A DNA stretch of 64,000 nucleotides from Vibrio stylophorae (GCF_921293875.1 NZ_CAKLDI010000002.1:434001-498000), one strand, 5' to 3'. Positions 9,119 to 19,027 are shown, counted from the stretch's first letter. Program-made: numbers and translations. The notes: generated by a model from the letters alone, not told the origin.

Positions 9119-9178
9119 ATTCTGAAAAGAGCTAAGCCATCTCACTTGGCTCTTTTTGAATACGTAGGAAGTAGGACA

Positions 9179-9204
9179 AAGCCGAGCATTGCTCGGCTTT
9201 TTTT
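9179..9204 (+). terminator. Terminator of acuI
   Basis: Stem AAGCCGAGC / GCTCGGCTT with loop ATT, followed by seven T on the plus strand. Confidence 0.85.
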
Positions 9205-9230
9205 ATGGGTAAACATTGAAACGCGATGTG

Positions 9231-10178
9231 TTATGCAAGACGGTTAATGATATCGGTAATATCTTCAGTTAATACATCGTCATTGACTGCTGAGCGTTTA
9301 CCTGAGCTGGATTCTTCCTCAGTAGCTGGCGTAGCCTCTTGCTCTGTTGGCGTGGGTGGCACTTCTTTTTCAATCCATAAACCAACTGCTTTCAAACCAT
9401 CGCACAGCTCACCTAAGCATTGTTCCCAGTGAGAAATGGTTGGCTCTTCCGCAAGATCGCAAATACGTGACAGCATCACGCCGCGGCTCACACTAATCAT
9501 CTCTTCAGCTGCCGACAACGGTGACCATGTCGCATTTTGTCCGTGATACCACTTCACCGCTTTTAGACTGAGCAGATCGACACCCCAGTAGGATTGCTGT
9601 AACTCAAGCTCAGGCAAAATACGCTGTGGATCCGAGGCTAAAAACGAATCGTAATAAGTGGTTCGCTGATGATGCGTTTCAATAAATTGCTGCACCATTT
9701 TGGGTAACAGCGCTTTTTTAACGGCAGAAAAACCCGTACGAAGCGCATTCATACCTTGACGGCGAACCATACCGTAGTGCTGTCGAACTTCATTGAGATA
9801 AAGTGCAGGAATACCATTTAAAACAACAGTACGCGCTGGTCCATGGGTCATCATTTGTGAGCATGACAGTGCAAAAGGTGCACCCGTACCATGGGCCAAC
9901 ACAGCATAATTTTCTAGTGATAATGCCTTCACCAACGCCATCATATCTGCGTTCCAATCGCTGATATATTTATACTCTGCAGGCGTTGAAGAACCGTAGC
10001 CGGGACGTGCAATTGCAATGATTTTAAAACCATACTGCACAGCAGCTGCTTCTAAATCAGGACAAATCTGAACCCCACCCAATAAATCATGGAAAAAGAC
10101 CACTGGATAAGCATCCATTTCGCCATATTGCTCGATTTCGATCGTGCGTCCCTCTGTGACTTTAATTTGTCTAGACAT
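9231..10178 (-). CDS. Alpha/beta-hydrolase-fold protein with Thr at the nucleophile site
   Basis: A 315-residue alpha/beta-hydrolase-like protein. VVFFHDLLGG gives the oxyanion-hole HD..GG segment, IAIARPGYGSS the strand that usually reads DxPGxGxS, and AHGTGAPFAL (residues 95-104) the nucleophile elbow. The elbow normally reads GxSxG; here Thr98 stands in place of Ser. A candidate catalytic His is in ISHWEQ. The last 45 residues form a Glu/Thr/Ser-rich tail. AAGGAG precedes the ATG. The Ser to Thr change suggests either altered chemistry or a non-catalytic role. Substrate unknown; the gene is monocistronic and converges with acuI. Confidence 0.72.
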   Translation of the reverse strand: MSRQIKVTEGRTIEIEQYGEMDAYPVVFFHDLLGGVQICPDLEAAAVQYGFKIIAIARPGYGSSTPAEYKYISDWNADMMALVKALSLENYAVLAHGTGAPFALSCSQMMTHGPARTVVLNGIPALYLNEVRQHYGMVRRQGMNALRTGFSAVKKALLPKMVQQFIETHHQRTTYYDSFLASDPQRILPELELQQSYWGVDLLSLKAVKWYHGQNATWSPLSAAEEMISVSRGVMLSRICDLAEEPTISHWEQCLGELCDGLKAVGLWIEKEVPPTPTEQEATPATEEESSSGKRSAVNDDVLTEDITDIINRLA

Positions 10179-10398
10179 AGTGACTCCTTACACGATTGCC
10201 ATCCGTAACCGATGCGAACGATACATCAATACACATTTAAATTTATAAAATTGTTAAAATGTAACTCTCTATCCTAACTCTATCCCGAATCCGACCGAGA
10301 CAACATCAAAAGCGTATCAAACTGACTAATTGCTCATACTTTTGAGCATTAGTGCACAAATATTTTGAACTAGGCACAATTTCCTTGGCTAAAAATTC

Positions 10399-11064
10399 TT
10401 ATAAACCAAGCTCATCGAGTAGATCATTAGGTACATGTGCTGCCGTTGTGTTAGCCGCTTTTTCTTTATAGGTCGCAATTAATGCATCTGGATCAATTTC
10501 TTCTACCACATCGGCTTCTTTGATTTTGAAGAACTCAGTCTTATCCATCGCTAATTCAAGATAAAAAATATTGTTGTTGCGCGTCATAAAACTCACGCGA
10601 CGCATTTGAGGCTCATTAAGGTTCGTATCCAGAGAAACCATTACCTTTTGGCTGATGGCGAGCATCTTTGGTTGGCTTTGATTAATATTGGTTTGCAATT
10701 CACGGCTGATAATGCCGGTAAAATGCCCCAACATTTGGTTCATCAACTCACCCAGAACATTGGCCACATCATCGGAGGTATGCAGGGTTGCAATCTCCTC
10801 TTCAGGAATCCCCATTTGACGCATAAAGCCCTGATATAATTCAAGCGCTGCAGCTGCGCTAAAGTTAATCACCACCAGCCCTGAAAACGCACCATCAAAC
10901 AAGACGAAGCAACCGATATCAGGCTTTAATCCGGTTTTTTGAATCCGTTGAACCATCCCCGAGTAACGCACGTCATTTTTTGAGGCTGCTGAGAGTACCC
11001 CGACAACGGAATCACACAAAGTGTGCAAAATATCATCTGTTGTGACTAATTCTTGATTACGCAT
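10399..11064 (-). CDS. DUF3334 / CheX-like protein
   Basis: A 221-residue cytoplasmic protein with the look of the DUF3334 family found in vibrios and relatives. The segment DVANVLGELMNQMLGHFTG (about residues 118-136) is like the E..N motif helices of CheC/CheX phosphatases, and FSGLVVINFSAAAALEL resembles the adjoining strands. Such proteins may dephosphorylate response regulators or act as adaptors, but this family has no assigned function that I know. AAGGAGAT precedes the ATG. It is separated from the ABC ATPase by about 170 bases in the same direction. Confidence 0.65.
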   Translation of the reverse strand: MRNQELVTTDDILHTLCDSVVGVLSAASKNDVRYSGMVQRIQKTGLKPDIGCFVLFDGAFSGLVVINFSAAAALELYQGFMRQMGIPEEEIATLHTSDDVANVLGELMNQMLGHFTGIISRELQTNINQSQPKMLAISQKVMVSLDTNLNEPQMRRVSFMTRNNNIFYLELAMDKTEFFKIKEADVVEEIDPDALIATYKEKAANTTAAHVPNDLLDELGL

Positions 11065-11176
11065 ATGATCTCCTTTTGATTCTATTTTTGATCATAAATT
11101 ACAGAGACACTTTTCTACCACGGCAAAGGCGTCATGTCTGTTATTTGCGCCATTTTTATTGAATAAAAGACAAAAA

Positions 11177-11205
11177 CAAAAAAGCCCGCATACTGCGGGC
11201 AAAAA
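11177..11205 (-). terminator. Terminator of the ABC ATPase gene
   Basis: Stem GCCCGCA (11184-11190) / TGCGGGC (11194-11200), with a long T run on the minus strand side. Confidence 0.85.
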
Positions 11206-11230
11206 TATCGTCCACCATGTCAAAATCAAA

Positions 11231-11914
11231 TCAACTCGCACATTTCATTGGTTCAGACACTACATGTCCCTGATCAAGGTATTGGATCACGTCGCAACGC
11301 TGCTGCATTGCTATACAATTGGTGGCGACCAAGAGTGTGGCGCCAATCTCACGGCTCATCGATACGAGTAGCTGGGCAATGATACTCGCTTCGCTATCGT
11401 TCAAATCTGCCGTAGGCTCATCCGCAACCACCACCAAAGGTTTGGCGATCATTGCGCGAGCCACTGCAATGCGCTGCTGCTCATAAAGGGAAATATCTGC
11501 AGGCATCTTGTGACAGAGTCCTTGCAAATCCAATTTAGCAACCATCGCATCCACTAAAGTTTGACGCTCACTGGCTTCCATGCCTTTCAAAATAAGGGGG
11601 TATTCAAGGTTTTCATAGATGTTCATGACGGGAATGAGATTGCAACGCTCAAAGACAAAGCTGATGTACTCACGACGCGCAAGCACCGCTTCTCCAGGCA
11701 CGACAGACATTTTTTGTCCATTAATAAAAAGCTTGCCACGATACTCATAATCGACAAGGCCACAGATATTGAGCAGTGTACTTTTGCCTGCCCCTGAGCC
11801 GCCTGAGATGGCTGTCATTTGCCCGGCTGGTACCGACAATGAAATCGTTTGTAGCGCAGGTATGCGCTTGCCATTGACTGGGTAAGTTTTAAAAATTTTC
11901 TCAAAGCGAATCAT
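11231..11914 (-). CDS. LolD/MacB-type ABC ATPase with degenerate catalytic motifs
   Basis: A 227-residue ABC ATP-binding protein of the LolD/MacB/FtsE type. Walker A (GGSGAGKST) and Walker B (VVVADEP) are intact. Three other elements are not: the Q-loop reads FVFERCN with Glu in place of Gln, the signature that should be LSGGEQQR reads ISLYEQQR, and the H-loop reads VATNC with Asn in place of His. It should still bind ATP but hydrolysis is doubtful. No permease gene is near. The ATG at 11914 is preferred over 11929 because GGAGGAG lies six bases before it and overlaps the first ATG. A regulatory or adaptor role is possible (inference). Confidence 0.75.
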   Translation of the reverse strand: MIRFEKIFKTYPVNGKRIPALQTISLSVPAGQMTAISGGSGAGKSTLLNICGLVDYEYRGKLFINGQKMSVVPGEAVLARREYISFVFERCNLIPVMNIYENLEYPLILKGMEASERQTLVDAMVAKLDLQGLCHKMPADISLYEQQRIAVARAMIAKPLVVVADEPTADLNDSEASIIAQLLVSMSREIGATLLVATNCIAMQQRCDVIQYLDQGHVVSEPMKCAS

Positions 11915-11929
11915 CTGCTTCTCCTCCAT

Positions 11930-12186
11930 GAGTATTTTGACCTTCTACATCACTCGGACGACCGGTCGTAGCAGCGTTTAGCAATTGAGTGCTAATTTAC
12001 AAATTTTACCTTACGAAAAAACATCAATGCGATAAATGGAAAATGAATCAGATAAATGGCCCATATTGCCGCTATAGCGCTTTGATAAAATACATAATTA
12101 GAGACTGATCCCGCTATTTTGAAAACTGATTCAACGCGTGAAGTCTAGGTTTGGATTTCAATCGCAGCAGCGTACAAAGCACCCAT
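11930..12186. other. Upstream region of the ABC ATPase
   Basis: Gene-free stretch of about 260 bases between the ABC ATPase and the pntAB terminator. It is AT-rich (several TAAAT tracts) and should carry the ATPase promoter. No operator or RNA element was recognised. Confidence 0.4.
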
Positions 12187-12217
12187 AAAAAAGGCTGCCC
12201 TCAAGGCAGCCTTTTTT
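12187..12217 (-). terminator. Terminator of pntAB
   Basis: Stem GGCTGCC (12193-12199) / GGCAGCC (12205-12211) flanked by A and T runs, so it could work in both directions; it lies 16 bases beyond the pntB stop. Confidence 0.85.
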
Positions 12218-12232
12218 CATTTGAATCACAGA

Positions 12233-13687
12233 TTAGATGTGCTCAAGGATCTTCAAGCAGCTCTCTTTAGCATCGCCAAATAGCATCTGCGTGTTCTCTT
12301 TGAAGAACAATGGGTTTTGTACACCCGCATAACCTGCGTTCATTGAACGCTTAAATACGATAACGTTACGTGCATTCCACACTTCCAATACAGGCATACC
12401 TGCGATTGGGCTATGTGGATCTTCCATCGCTGATGGGTTCACAGTATCGTTCGCACCAATTACCAACACAGTATCAGTCTGAGATAGATCGTCGTTGATC
12501 TCATCCATTTCCAATACGATGTCATAAGGTACTTTTGCTTCTGCAAGCAATACGTTCATGTGGCCAGGCAAACGACCTGCAACTGGGTGAATACCAAAGC
12601 GAACTTCAACACCAAGAGCACGTAGCTTTTCAGTGATTTCGTAAACAGGGTACTGGGCTTGTGCAACCGCCATACCATATCCAGGGGTGATCACCACTGA
12701 GCTAGAGTCTTTCAGCATTTCAGCTACTTCTTCCGCGCTGATTTCACGGTGCTCACCGTAATCTTCGTCAGAAGATGAGCTGCTGCCATCGGTACCAAAG
12801 CCACCAGCGATAACGCTGATAAATGAGCGGTTCATTGCCTTACACATGATGTAAGACAGAATTGCACCTGAAGAGCCCACCAATGCACCAGTCACGATCA
12901 ATAGATCGTTTGATAGCATGAAACCTGCTGCTGCTGCTGCCCAACCTGAGTAGGAGTTCAGCATAGAAACAACCACTGGCATATCCGCACCACCAATGGA
13001 TGCCACCAAATGATAGCCAAATACAAAGGCAATCAGGGTCATCACAATCAGTGGCCACAAAGCGCCATCAGCTTTCACAAAGTAAACCATCAATGCAAAA
13101 GAGGTAACCAACGCTAGCAAGTTCAACTTATGCTTGTGTGGTACGTTCAGTGGCGACGATGAAACCAAACCACGAAGCTTTGCAAACGCAACGATAGAGC
13201 CAGTGAAAGTAACCGCACCGATAAACACGCCCAAGAACACTTCAACCATGTGGATGACATGTTCAGCATGCGGTTGATCATGAAGCACTTCACAAACTTG
13301 GATTTGTGCGCGAGTCAATTCAGCTACATCAGCAAGCGTTTTGACGTTATCACAGGTCCACTGTGGCAAGAAGCTGTTGTAACCAACGAATACCGCCGCC
13401 AAACCAACGAAACTGTGAAGAATAGCAACGAGTTCTGGCATTTCGGTCATTTCTACACGTTTCGCGTAGAAAATACCGATCGCGGCACCGATCACCATGG
13501 CCAAAATAATCCAAGTCAAACCTGAAGTTTCTGGGCCAAAAATGGTCGCCACAAGAGCGATAGTCATACCGGTAATACCGTACCAGTTACCAGCACGAGC
13601 GGTATCTTGCTTGGACAAACCCGCCAAGCTCATAATGAAAAATAGCGCAGCAACAATATAAGCTGCTTGTACTAATTCTGCAGACAT
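12233..13687 (-). CDS. pntB: NAD(P) transhydrogenase subunit beta
   Basis: The 484-residue beta subunit of proton-translocating transhydrogenase, which couples proton entry to hydride transfer from NADH to NADP+. The N-terminal 270 residues form about nine membrane helices (domain II). The C-terminal domain III binds NADP(H): [16 protein letters not shown] near residue 335, then [20 protein letters not shown] and [10 protein letters not shown]. Length is close to that of E. coli PntB. It follows pntA by 11 bases and has GGAG before its ATG, so the two subunits are co-translated from one transcript. Confidence 0.96.
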   Translation of the reverse strand: MSAELVQAAYIVAALFFIMSLAGLSKQDTARAGNWYGITGMTIALVATIFGPETSGLTWIILAMVIGAAIGIFYAKRVEMTEMPELVAILHSFVGLAAVFVGYNSFLPQWTCDNVKTLADVAELTRAQIQVCEVLHDQPHAEHVIHMVEVFLGVFIGAVTFTGSIVAFAKLRGLVSSSPLNVPHKHKLNLLALVTSFALMVYFVKADGALWPLIVMTLIAFVFGYHLVASIGGADMPVVVSMLNSYSGWAAAAAGFMLSNDLLIVTGALVGSSGAILSYIMCKAMNRSFISVIAGGFGTDGSSSSSDEDYGEHREISAEEVAEMLKDSSSVVITPGYGMAVAQAQYPVYEITEKLRALGVEVRFGIHPVAGRLPGHMNVLLAEAKVPYDIVLEMDEINDDLSQTDTVLVIGANDTVNPSAMEDPHSPIAGMPVLEVWNARNVIVFKRSMNAGYAGVQNPLFFKENTQMLFGDAKESCLKILEHI

Positions 13688-13698
13688 TTGTGCGACTC

Positions 13699-15234
13699 CT
13701 ACTTGTCTTTACGGAACATTTCAAGCATGCGTTTGGTTACCGTAAAGCCACCAAAGATGTTGATGCTAGCAATCAGAACCGCAATAAATGCCAATACTGA
13801 AACCGCAGTGTTGCCTTGCCCAATCTGTAGCAATGCACCCACAACGATAATCCCTGAAATGGCGTTGGTTACTGACATCAAAGGCGTATGAAGCGCATGT
13901 GATACGTTCCAAACCACGTAGTAGCCGACCACACAAGCCAGTACAAAAACAGTGAAGTGCGCTAGGAATGCTGGTGGCGCAACGCAAGCAATGCCCGCAA
14001 ATGCTGCAACACCGACAGCCATACCAATCACTTTATTGATTGGCGACGCTGGTTTCTCTTCCGCTTTAACAACAGGCGCTGCTGCCGCTTTTGGCGCAGC
14101 TTGTGCAGAAACTTGAATTGCTGGCGCAGGCCAAGTCAATTCACCTTCTTTCACCACAGTCACACCGCGAAGCACAACGTCTTCAAAATCGATGTTGATG
14201 TTGCCATCTTTCTCTTTGCAAAGCAGCTTCAGCAAGTTCACGAGGTTTGTCGCGTATAGCTGAGAAGATTGAGTAGGAAGACGACCCACCATATCGGTAT
14301 AACCAACAACTTTGACGCCATTGGCTGTGGTAATCACTTGATCCGCTACGGTGTACTCACAGTTACCGCCATTGGCAGCTGCAAGGTCAACGATCACGCT
14401 ACCCGCCTTCATGCTATCCACCATTTCTTTGGTGATAAGCTTCGGTGCAGGGCGACCTGGGATCAATGCTGTAGTGATGATGATATCAACATCTTTTGCT
14501 TGCGCTGCATAAAGCTCCGCCGCTTTTTTGTTGAAGTCATCAGACATCTCTTTGGCGTAACCATCACCTGAGCCACTTTGTTCCTCAAAATCAACTTCAA
14601 GGAATTCTGCACCCATAGATTGCACTTGCTCTTTAACTTCTGGACGAACGTCAAAAGCACGGACAATCGCGCCAAGGCTACCAGCAGCGCCGATTGCAGC
14701 AAGACCTGCAACACCGGCACCAGCAACCAATACTTTCGCTGGTGGCACTTTACCTGCAGCGGTGATTTGACCGGTGAAGAAGCGACCAAACTCATGTGCA
14801 GCTTCAACAACCGCACGATAACCCGCGATATTCGCCATTGAGCTCAATGCATCAAGCGCTTGCGCACGAGAGATACGCGGAACCGCATCCATCGCCATGA
14901 CGTTGATCTTCTTAGCGGTTAGCTTGTCAAGAAGCTCTTTGTTTTGTGCAGGCCAGATAAAGCTAACAAGGCTTGCGCCTTCTTTGATTTTGCCAATCTC
15001 TTCATCTGTTGGTGCATTCACCTTCAAAATCAGATCTGATTGCCAAATCTCATCAACACTTGCGACTGTCGCGCCAGCCTCTTGATACGCAGCATCATCA
15101 AAGCTCGCTAGAATACCAGCGTTGCTTTCAACAGCTACGGTGAAACCTAGTTTCAATAACTGCTCAACCGACTTGGGCGTAGCAGCGACTCGCGTTTCAC
15201 CTGCGAGTAACTCTTTTGGCACACCAATTTGCAT
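13699..15234 (-). CDS. pntA: NAD(P) transhydrogenase subunit alpha
   Basis: The 511-residue alpha subunit. Residues 1-370 form the NAD(H)-binding domain I, similar to alanine dehydrogenase: MQIGVPKE at the start and the Rossmann motif [17 protein letters not shown] near 172-188, followed by VRAFDVR. An Ala/Pro/Lys-rich linker (about 375-400) leads to four membrane helices of domain II, ending in [10 protein letters not shown]. Complex with PntB in the inner membrane. It supplies NADPH and can draw on NADH made by catabolism. CAGGGA stands before the ATG. Confidence 0.96.
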   Translation of the reverse strand: MQIGVPKELLAGETRVAATPKSVEQLLKLGFTVAVESNAGILASFDDAAYQEAGATVASVDEIWQSDLILKVNAPTDEEIGKIKEGASLVSFIWPAQNKELLDKLTAKKINVMAMDAVPRISRAQALDALSSMANIAGYRAVVEAAHEFGRFFTGQITAAGKVPPAKVLVAGAGVAGLAAIGAAGSLGAIVRAFDVRPEVKEQVQSMGAEFLEVDFEEQSGSGDGYAKEMSDDFNKKAAELYAAQAKDVDIIITTALIPGRPAPKLITKEMVDSMKAGSVIVDLAAANGGNCEYTVADQVITTANGVKVVGYTDMVGRLPTQSSQLYATNLVNLLKLLCKEKDGNINIDFEDVVLRGVTVVKEGELTWPAPAIQVSAQAAPKAAAAPVVKAEEKPASPINKVIGMAVGVAAFAGIACVAPPAFLAHFTVFVLACVVGYYVVWNVSHALHTPLMSVTNAISGIIVVGALLQIGQGNTAVSVLAFIAVLIASINIFGGFTVTKRMLEMFRKDK

Positions 15235-15598
15235 ATATAGTCCCTGTAATTGGCATCATAAAGTAAATCGTTTGTAACGAACCTACCTCGCAATATCAAG
15301 GTTTTGTCGTAAAAAACCGAAACACATGACGAGATACTGCTCAGTTACCAGAATTGTCACCGATATTTTGAAAAAAAAGAACAAAAACCACGCTGAGCAG
15401 AGGTCAGACCAAGGTTGCAGTGCTCTTTGTCCGATCTCCGAACTTTTCGATGATTTTTGCAACATAAAGCTGCGACTTAATCGGTATTTTTTCGGCCGTC
15501 TATACTTCTTAGGCGGCCGTTCACTTTACCTTTTTTTGCATGAGAATTTATCTCATTAGCGATGTAACGTGACGATTGTCATACAAAAAAAGGAAAAT
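15235..15598. other. Gene-free region upstream of pntA
   Basis: About 360 bases between pntA and the HlyU-family gene. It carries two CGGCCG palindromes at 15493-15498 and 15514-15519 which can pair with each other across a 15-base loop; no T run follows, so this is not a clear terminator. The pntAB promoter should lie here. Open frames in this stretch have no ribosome binding site and were not accepted. Confidence 0.4.
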
Positions 15599-15883
15599 TC
15601 ACTGGTTAAAAATTCGGCCTGAATTCTGATCGATATAGAGCTTTGCCTTTTTAATCATGAGCTCGTTAGCAGATTCAGCGGTTGGTAATAGATCTGAGCG
15701 AATAAAATGGTGAGTTTGACAAGGCTCAGCGGCAGCATCACAAATTCTGCCTGAAATACGAAATTGACCTTGTTCTGCTTTTGCTTCCGAAAAAATATAC
15801 AACTCACGATATTGAATGGGTTCAACCTGCGCCCTTGGTTTAACCGACTTTCGGCAACCAAATAATGATGAGAAAAATCCCAT
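15599..15883 (-). CDS. HlyU-family (PF10115-like) small protein
   Basis: A 94-residue cytoplasmic protein that starts MGFFSSLFG and contains YRELYIFSEAKAEQGQFRISGRI, then HHFIRSDLLPTAESANELMIKKAKLYIDQ. This layout is that of the family annotated as HlyU, named after a Vibrio haemolysin regulator; it has no helix-turn-helix that I can see, so a direct DNA-binding role is doubtful. An upstream in-frame ATG at 15907 exists, but GGGGGA lies six bases before the ATG at 15883 and conserved family members start there. Confidence 0.75.
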   Translation of the reverse strand: MGFFSSLFGCRKSVKPRAQVEPIQYRELYIFSEAKAEQGQFRISGRICDAAAEPCQTHHFIRSDLLPTAESANELMIKKAKLYIDQNSGRIFNQ

Positions 15884-16122
15884 AAATCCCCCGTAAATAA
15901 AATCCATACTAACCGAGCCATAAAAGAATGCAATTTCGCTGTGCTGTATTTTTTATGCCGTCATAATGTGCTGACGCTCAAAGAAAAATCGTAATTAACG
16001 CGTGATTACTCATTTGTGTTTTATTCAACTCGCAGCCAACTGTTATTTTTCTATTCGACCTTCACAATACTTGTAGACTTGATGCCCCATTTGCCCTTTG
16101 TTTATGAACTAGGCTCAACGCT

Positions 16123-17223
16123 GTGTTTCGATTTTTTACACATTTCTTACTTTCACTACGCTATTTTGTACTGCTGTTACTCTTAGCGGGCTGTCAAAAC
16201 ACCCCAAGCAATTCATCAGATTTAGCCGTTGAAATTAACCCTGAACTTAAACAACTCAACGCGATGATTCGTGGCATTGACCAAGGCTATTATGGGCAAA
16301 TTGATAGTGTCTTGGTGGTCAATCGCCAGCGTGTGGTGGTTGAACATTATTTTGGTCAACAGCAGCGACACAACCTCCACCCTATTGCGGGCATTACCCA
16401 TAGCGTTACAGCATTACTGCTGGGAATTGCCATTGAGCAGGGGCATATTAATAGCGTCAATGACCCCATTTCACTTTATCTTCCTGAGTATCAACACTTG
16501 CTCGTAGACGGGCGAGAGCGCATCACCATTCATGATCTGCTGATCATGGGCGCGGGGTTAGATTGGTATGAAATTAGCCCGCATCCCACCACCAAAATCA
16601 ATGATCACCAACTGCAGCGTGACAGTGACGATTGCATTGCCTACGTGCTCAGTCAGCCCTTTAATCAAGCCACACGTGGCCAATTTAAATACAGTACAGG
16701 CTTTATTACTGTACTCGGGGTGATCATTGAAAATGCCACTGGTGAGTCATTGCCAGACTATGCCAATCGCGTTCTCTTTGCGCCCATGGGCATCTATCAC
16801 GTCGGTTGGGGCTATCTGCCCGATGGTAAAATCAATGCCGCGACAGGGCTTGGACTGCGCCCTATGGATATCGCAAAGCTGGGTGAGCTAATGCAGCAAA
16901 AAGGCCTATGGAACGACCAAAGCTTGGTTTCGCCCTACTGGATTGAGCAAACCTTGTCTTCACATATCGTCTCGCCTTGGGGATCTGATTTTGGCTATGG
17001 CTGGTGGAGCTTGGTCATGCCCTACCAAGAGAGTTATTTACGCATTGAGCAAGCTGCTGGTGCCTTTGGCCAGCGTCTGTATCTATTGCCCGATCTCGAA
17101 ACTGTTATTGTCTTTACTGGCTCCAATTCACAAGAGCAGGGTGAAAGCCTCACCCATGCCATCACGACTTATGTGATCCCGCAGTTCTATCATCATAGCA
17201 ATGAGCCACTTGCAATTTTTTAG
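16123..17223 (+). CDS. Beta-lactamase-fold serine-hydrolase-like lipoprotein lacking the SxxK motif
   Basis: A 366-residue protein of the class C beta-lactamase/penicillin-binding-like fold, with a lipoprotein signal peptide (LLLLLAGC, Cys near 24). The fold is clear from GIAIEQGHINSVNDPISLYLPEY, ITIHDLLIMGAGLDW, YSTGFITVLGVIIE, GLRPMDIAKLG and the C-terminal GQRLYLLPDLETVIVFTG. The SxxK catalytic tetrad, normally S-x-T-K before SVTALL, reads GITH here (residues 90-93): both Ser and Lys are lost. The YxN site reads YST. It is therefore probably a non-catalytic member. The start is GTG. Position in the envelope suggests a peptidoglycan-related binding role, but this is not shown. Confidence 0.75.
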   Translation: MFRFFTHFLLSLRYFVLLLLLAGCQNTPSNSSDLAVEINPELKQLNAMIRGIDQGYYGQIDSVLVVNRQRVVVEHYFGQQQRHNLHPIAGITHSVTALLLGIAIEQGHINSVNDPISLYLPEYQHLLVDGRERITIHDLLIMGAGLDWYEISPHPTTKINDHQLQRDSDDCIAYVLSQPFNQATRGQFKYSTGFITVLGVIIENATGESLPDYANRVLFAPMGIYHVGWGYLPDGKINAATGLGLRPMDIAKLGELMQQKGLWNDQSLVSPYWIEQTLSSHIVSPWGSDFGYGWWSLVMPYQESYLRIEQAAGAFGQRLYLLPDLETVIVFTGSNSQEQGESLTHAITTYVIPQFYHHSNEPLAIF

Positions 17224-17247
17224 CCATAGACATACCGCTCATCGCTA

Positions 17248-17276
17248 ATAAAAAAGGCGCATAAGCGCCTTTTTTA
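17248..17276. terminator. Bidirectional terminator
   Basis: AAAAAAGGCGC / GCGCCTTTTTT with loop ATAA between the convergent hydrolase-like and GGDEF genes; A and T runs on both sides serve both strands. Confidence 0.85.
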
Positions 17277-17324
17277 TTTCAAAGTTCGATTCTATGACCG
17301 TATCAGTACCTTCGTTCAATACCA

Positions 17325-18269
17325 CTACACTTCTGCGACCACGTAGCAATTACGGCCTTGGTGTTTGGCTTGATAAAGCACCTTATCGACTATTTGGTAG
17401 ATGTGATTGGCTTTTTCAAGCCCAGTGGGCAACCAAGAGACTGAGCCAAAACTTGCCGTCACAATGGGCGCTGTAGGCGAGCGTTTATGCTCAATGGCAA
17501 GCGTACGAATTTGCCGTTGTAATCGCTCACACTCTTGCTGTGAGCGCTCATCGTCGCAGTTACTGAGTACCACCACAAACTCTTCGCCGCCGTAACGCGC
17601 CACCAACTCACCCGAACGGTGATAGAGGCTTTGCAGCGCCTGCGCCACATGCACCAAACATTGGTCACCTTTCAAATGGCCATAGTGGTCGTTAAAGATC
17701 TTAAAGTGGTCGATATCGAGCATCATCACAGTAAGCGGTAAGCCATTACGGCCGTGCCACGCAATTTGTGAGGTTAAAAATTCATCTAAATAGCGACGAT
17801 TGGCAATGCCAGTTAGGCCATCTTCATTGACCTTTTTCTCGAGCTGCTGATTAGCCGCTTCCAGCTGAACTGAAGCATCAATCAAGCGATGACGCATCTT
17901 GGCAATGCGCTGCATTGCGTGAATTTTAGCGCCCAATACAATCTTATTGACGGGTTTCACCAAATAATCGTCCCCACCATTTTCAATGGCTTTCGCGATC
18001 ATCTCGGGCTCATCGTGCGAACTTAAAAAGACAATGGGAATCCACTCTTGGAAACGTTCACGGATCTCACGTGCGACTTCATAACCATCCATGTTTGGCA
18101 TGGAAATATCTAGAATCACTAAATCGGGATCAAAATGTTGGTATTGCGCCAGCGCCTCTTCACCCGACTGAACCGCAAGCACCTGATGCTGAAGATTTTT
18201 CAGCCGCATCTCAAGATTCACACGCTCTAAATGCACATCATCTACTAAGAGTATTTTCATCGCATCCAT
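17325..18269 (-). CDS. Response regulator with GGDEF domain (diguanylate cyclase)
   Basis: A 314-residue receiver-GGDEF protein that should make cyclic di-GMP when phosphorylated. Receiver: acidic pair at 10-11, phosphoacceptor Asp54 (VILDISMPNMDG), Lys in DDYLVKPV. A coiled-coil linker (about 128-147) joins it to the GGDEF domain, which starts with DGLTGIANRRY. The active site is GGEEF (227-231), a functional variant. The inhibitory site, five residues upstream, reads RSGE where RxxD is usual, so product inhibition may be weaker. GGGTGA precedes the ATG. No kinase gene is adjacent. Confidence 0.92.
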   Translation of the reverse strand: MDAMKILLVDDVHLERVNLEMRLKNLQHQVLAVQSGEEALAQYQHFDPDLVILDISMPNMDGYEVAREIRERFQEWIPIVFLSSHDEPEMIAKAIENGGDDYLVKPVNKIVLGAKIHAMQRIAKMRHRLIDASVQLEAANQQLEKKVNEDGLTGIANRRYLDEFLTSQIAWHGRNGLPLTVMMLDIDHFKIFNDHYGHLKGDQCLVHVAQALQSLYHRSGELVARYGGEEFVVVLSNCDDERSQQECERLQRQIRTLAIEHKRSPTAPIVTASFGSVSWLPTGLEKANHIYQIVDKVLYQAKHQGRNCYVVAEV

Positions 18270-18439
18270 TTCAATTCACCCGCCGCCTATTTGTTTAAAA
18301 AGTAGCACAGGCGGAATAATCCCTCTAATTTCATTATGAAATCTGTTATTTAGCTGGCGACATAAGCAAGCTACAATAGAGAAACTTTTAACCCTGTGTT
18401 GATGGGCCGCATCAACGCAAGCCATATGATAAGAATGTT

Positions 18440-18868
18440 ATGAGCGATAAGATTGAAACTGAAACCGTGAAACTGGAAGAGCTAGCGAAAGAGCTTCGCC
18501 AAGTGATCGACTTTGAAGGCCTACACCCAGAACTGATTCCTGTCGTTGCTTCAATTCACGAAGCTAATGCAGAAGACACAAAACTACTGTGGGAATCGCT
18601 ACCACAAAGCGCTCAATTGATTCTCGACAACTTTGACCAATTCCACGCACTCATCGCTTTCGCGCAAGGCGTGTCTAGCATTGAAGTGATTCAAGAACTG
18701 CAAAAGGTTGACTTCCCAGAAGATATGGACGAGCAAGCACGCAGTGATTACCGCGATGATATTCTCAGCCGTTCACTTCATGCATCTGCAAAAGATCTGT
18801 GCAAACAGCTGAAAAAAGCACGTTTAAAACCAGAAATGAAGCGTGAATTCCGCAAAATCTTTGCTTAA
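18440..18868 (+). CDS. DUF3069-type conserved protein
   Basis: A 142-residue acidic, helical, cytoplasmic protein without recognised motifs. It appears to match the DUF3069 family that I associate with vibrios; the ending KKARLKPEMKREFRKIFA is basic. It has its own terminator and is transcribed toward deaD. Function unknown. Confidence 0.6.
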   Translation: MSDKIETETVKLEELAKELRQVIDFEGLHPELIPVVASIHEANAEDTKLLWESLPQSAQLILDNFDQFHALIAFAQGVSSIEVIQELQKVDFPEDMDEQARSDYRDDILSRSLHASAKDLCKQLKKARLKPEMKREFRKIFA

Positions 18869-18893
18869 TTCGATGCTTTACAGCCAGTCAAAT

Positions 18894-18918
18894 AACGCAG
18901 CAAAGTCTGCGTTTTTTT
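18894..18918 (+). terminator. Terminator of the DUF3069 gene
   Basis: Stem ACGCAG (18895-18900) / CTGCGT (18907-18912) followed by seven T. Confidence 0.8.
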
Positions 18919-19027
18919 GTATTTAGATTTTCATGACTCAAGATCTGAACATTCAAGCACATTGTTATTCATCACGCTTTGGCGCGAATAAATTGAGTGA
19001 CAATCTTCGCCAGCAAATTTGAAGCAT

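Noticed and set aside
15326-15559. 77-codon open frame upstream of pntA
   Set aside because: Lysine-rich start, no ribosome binding site, and it lies in the pntA promoter region.
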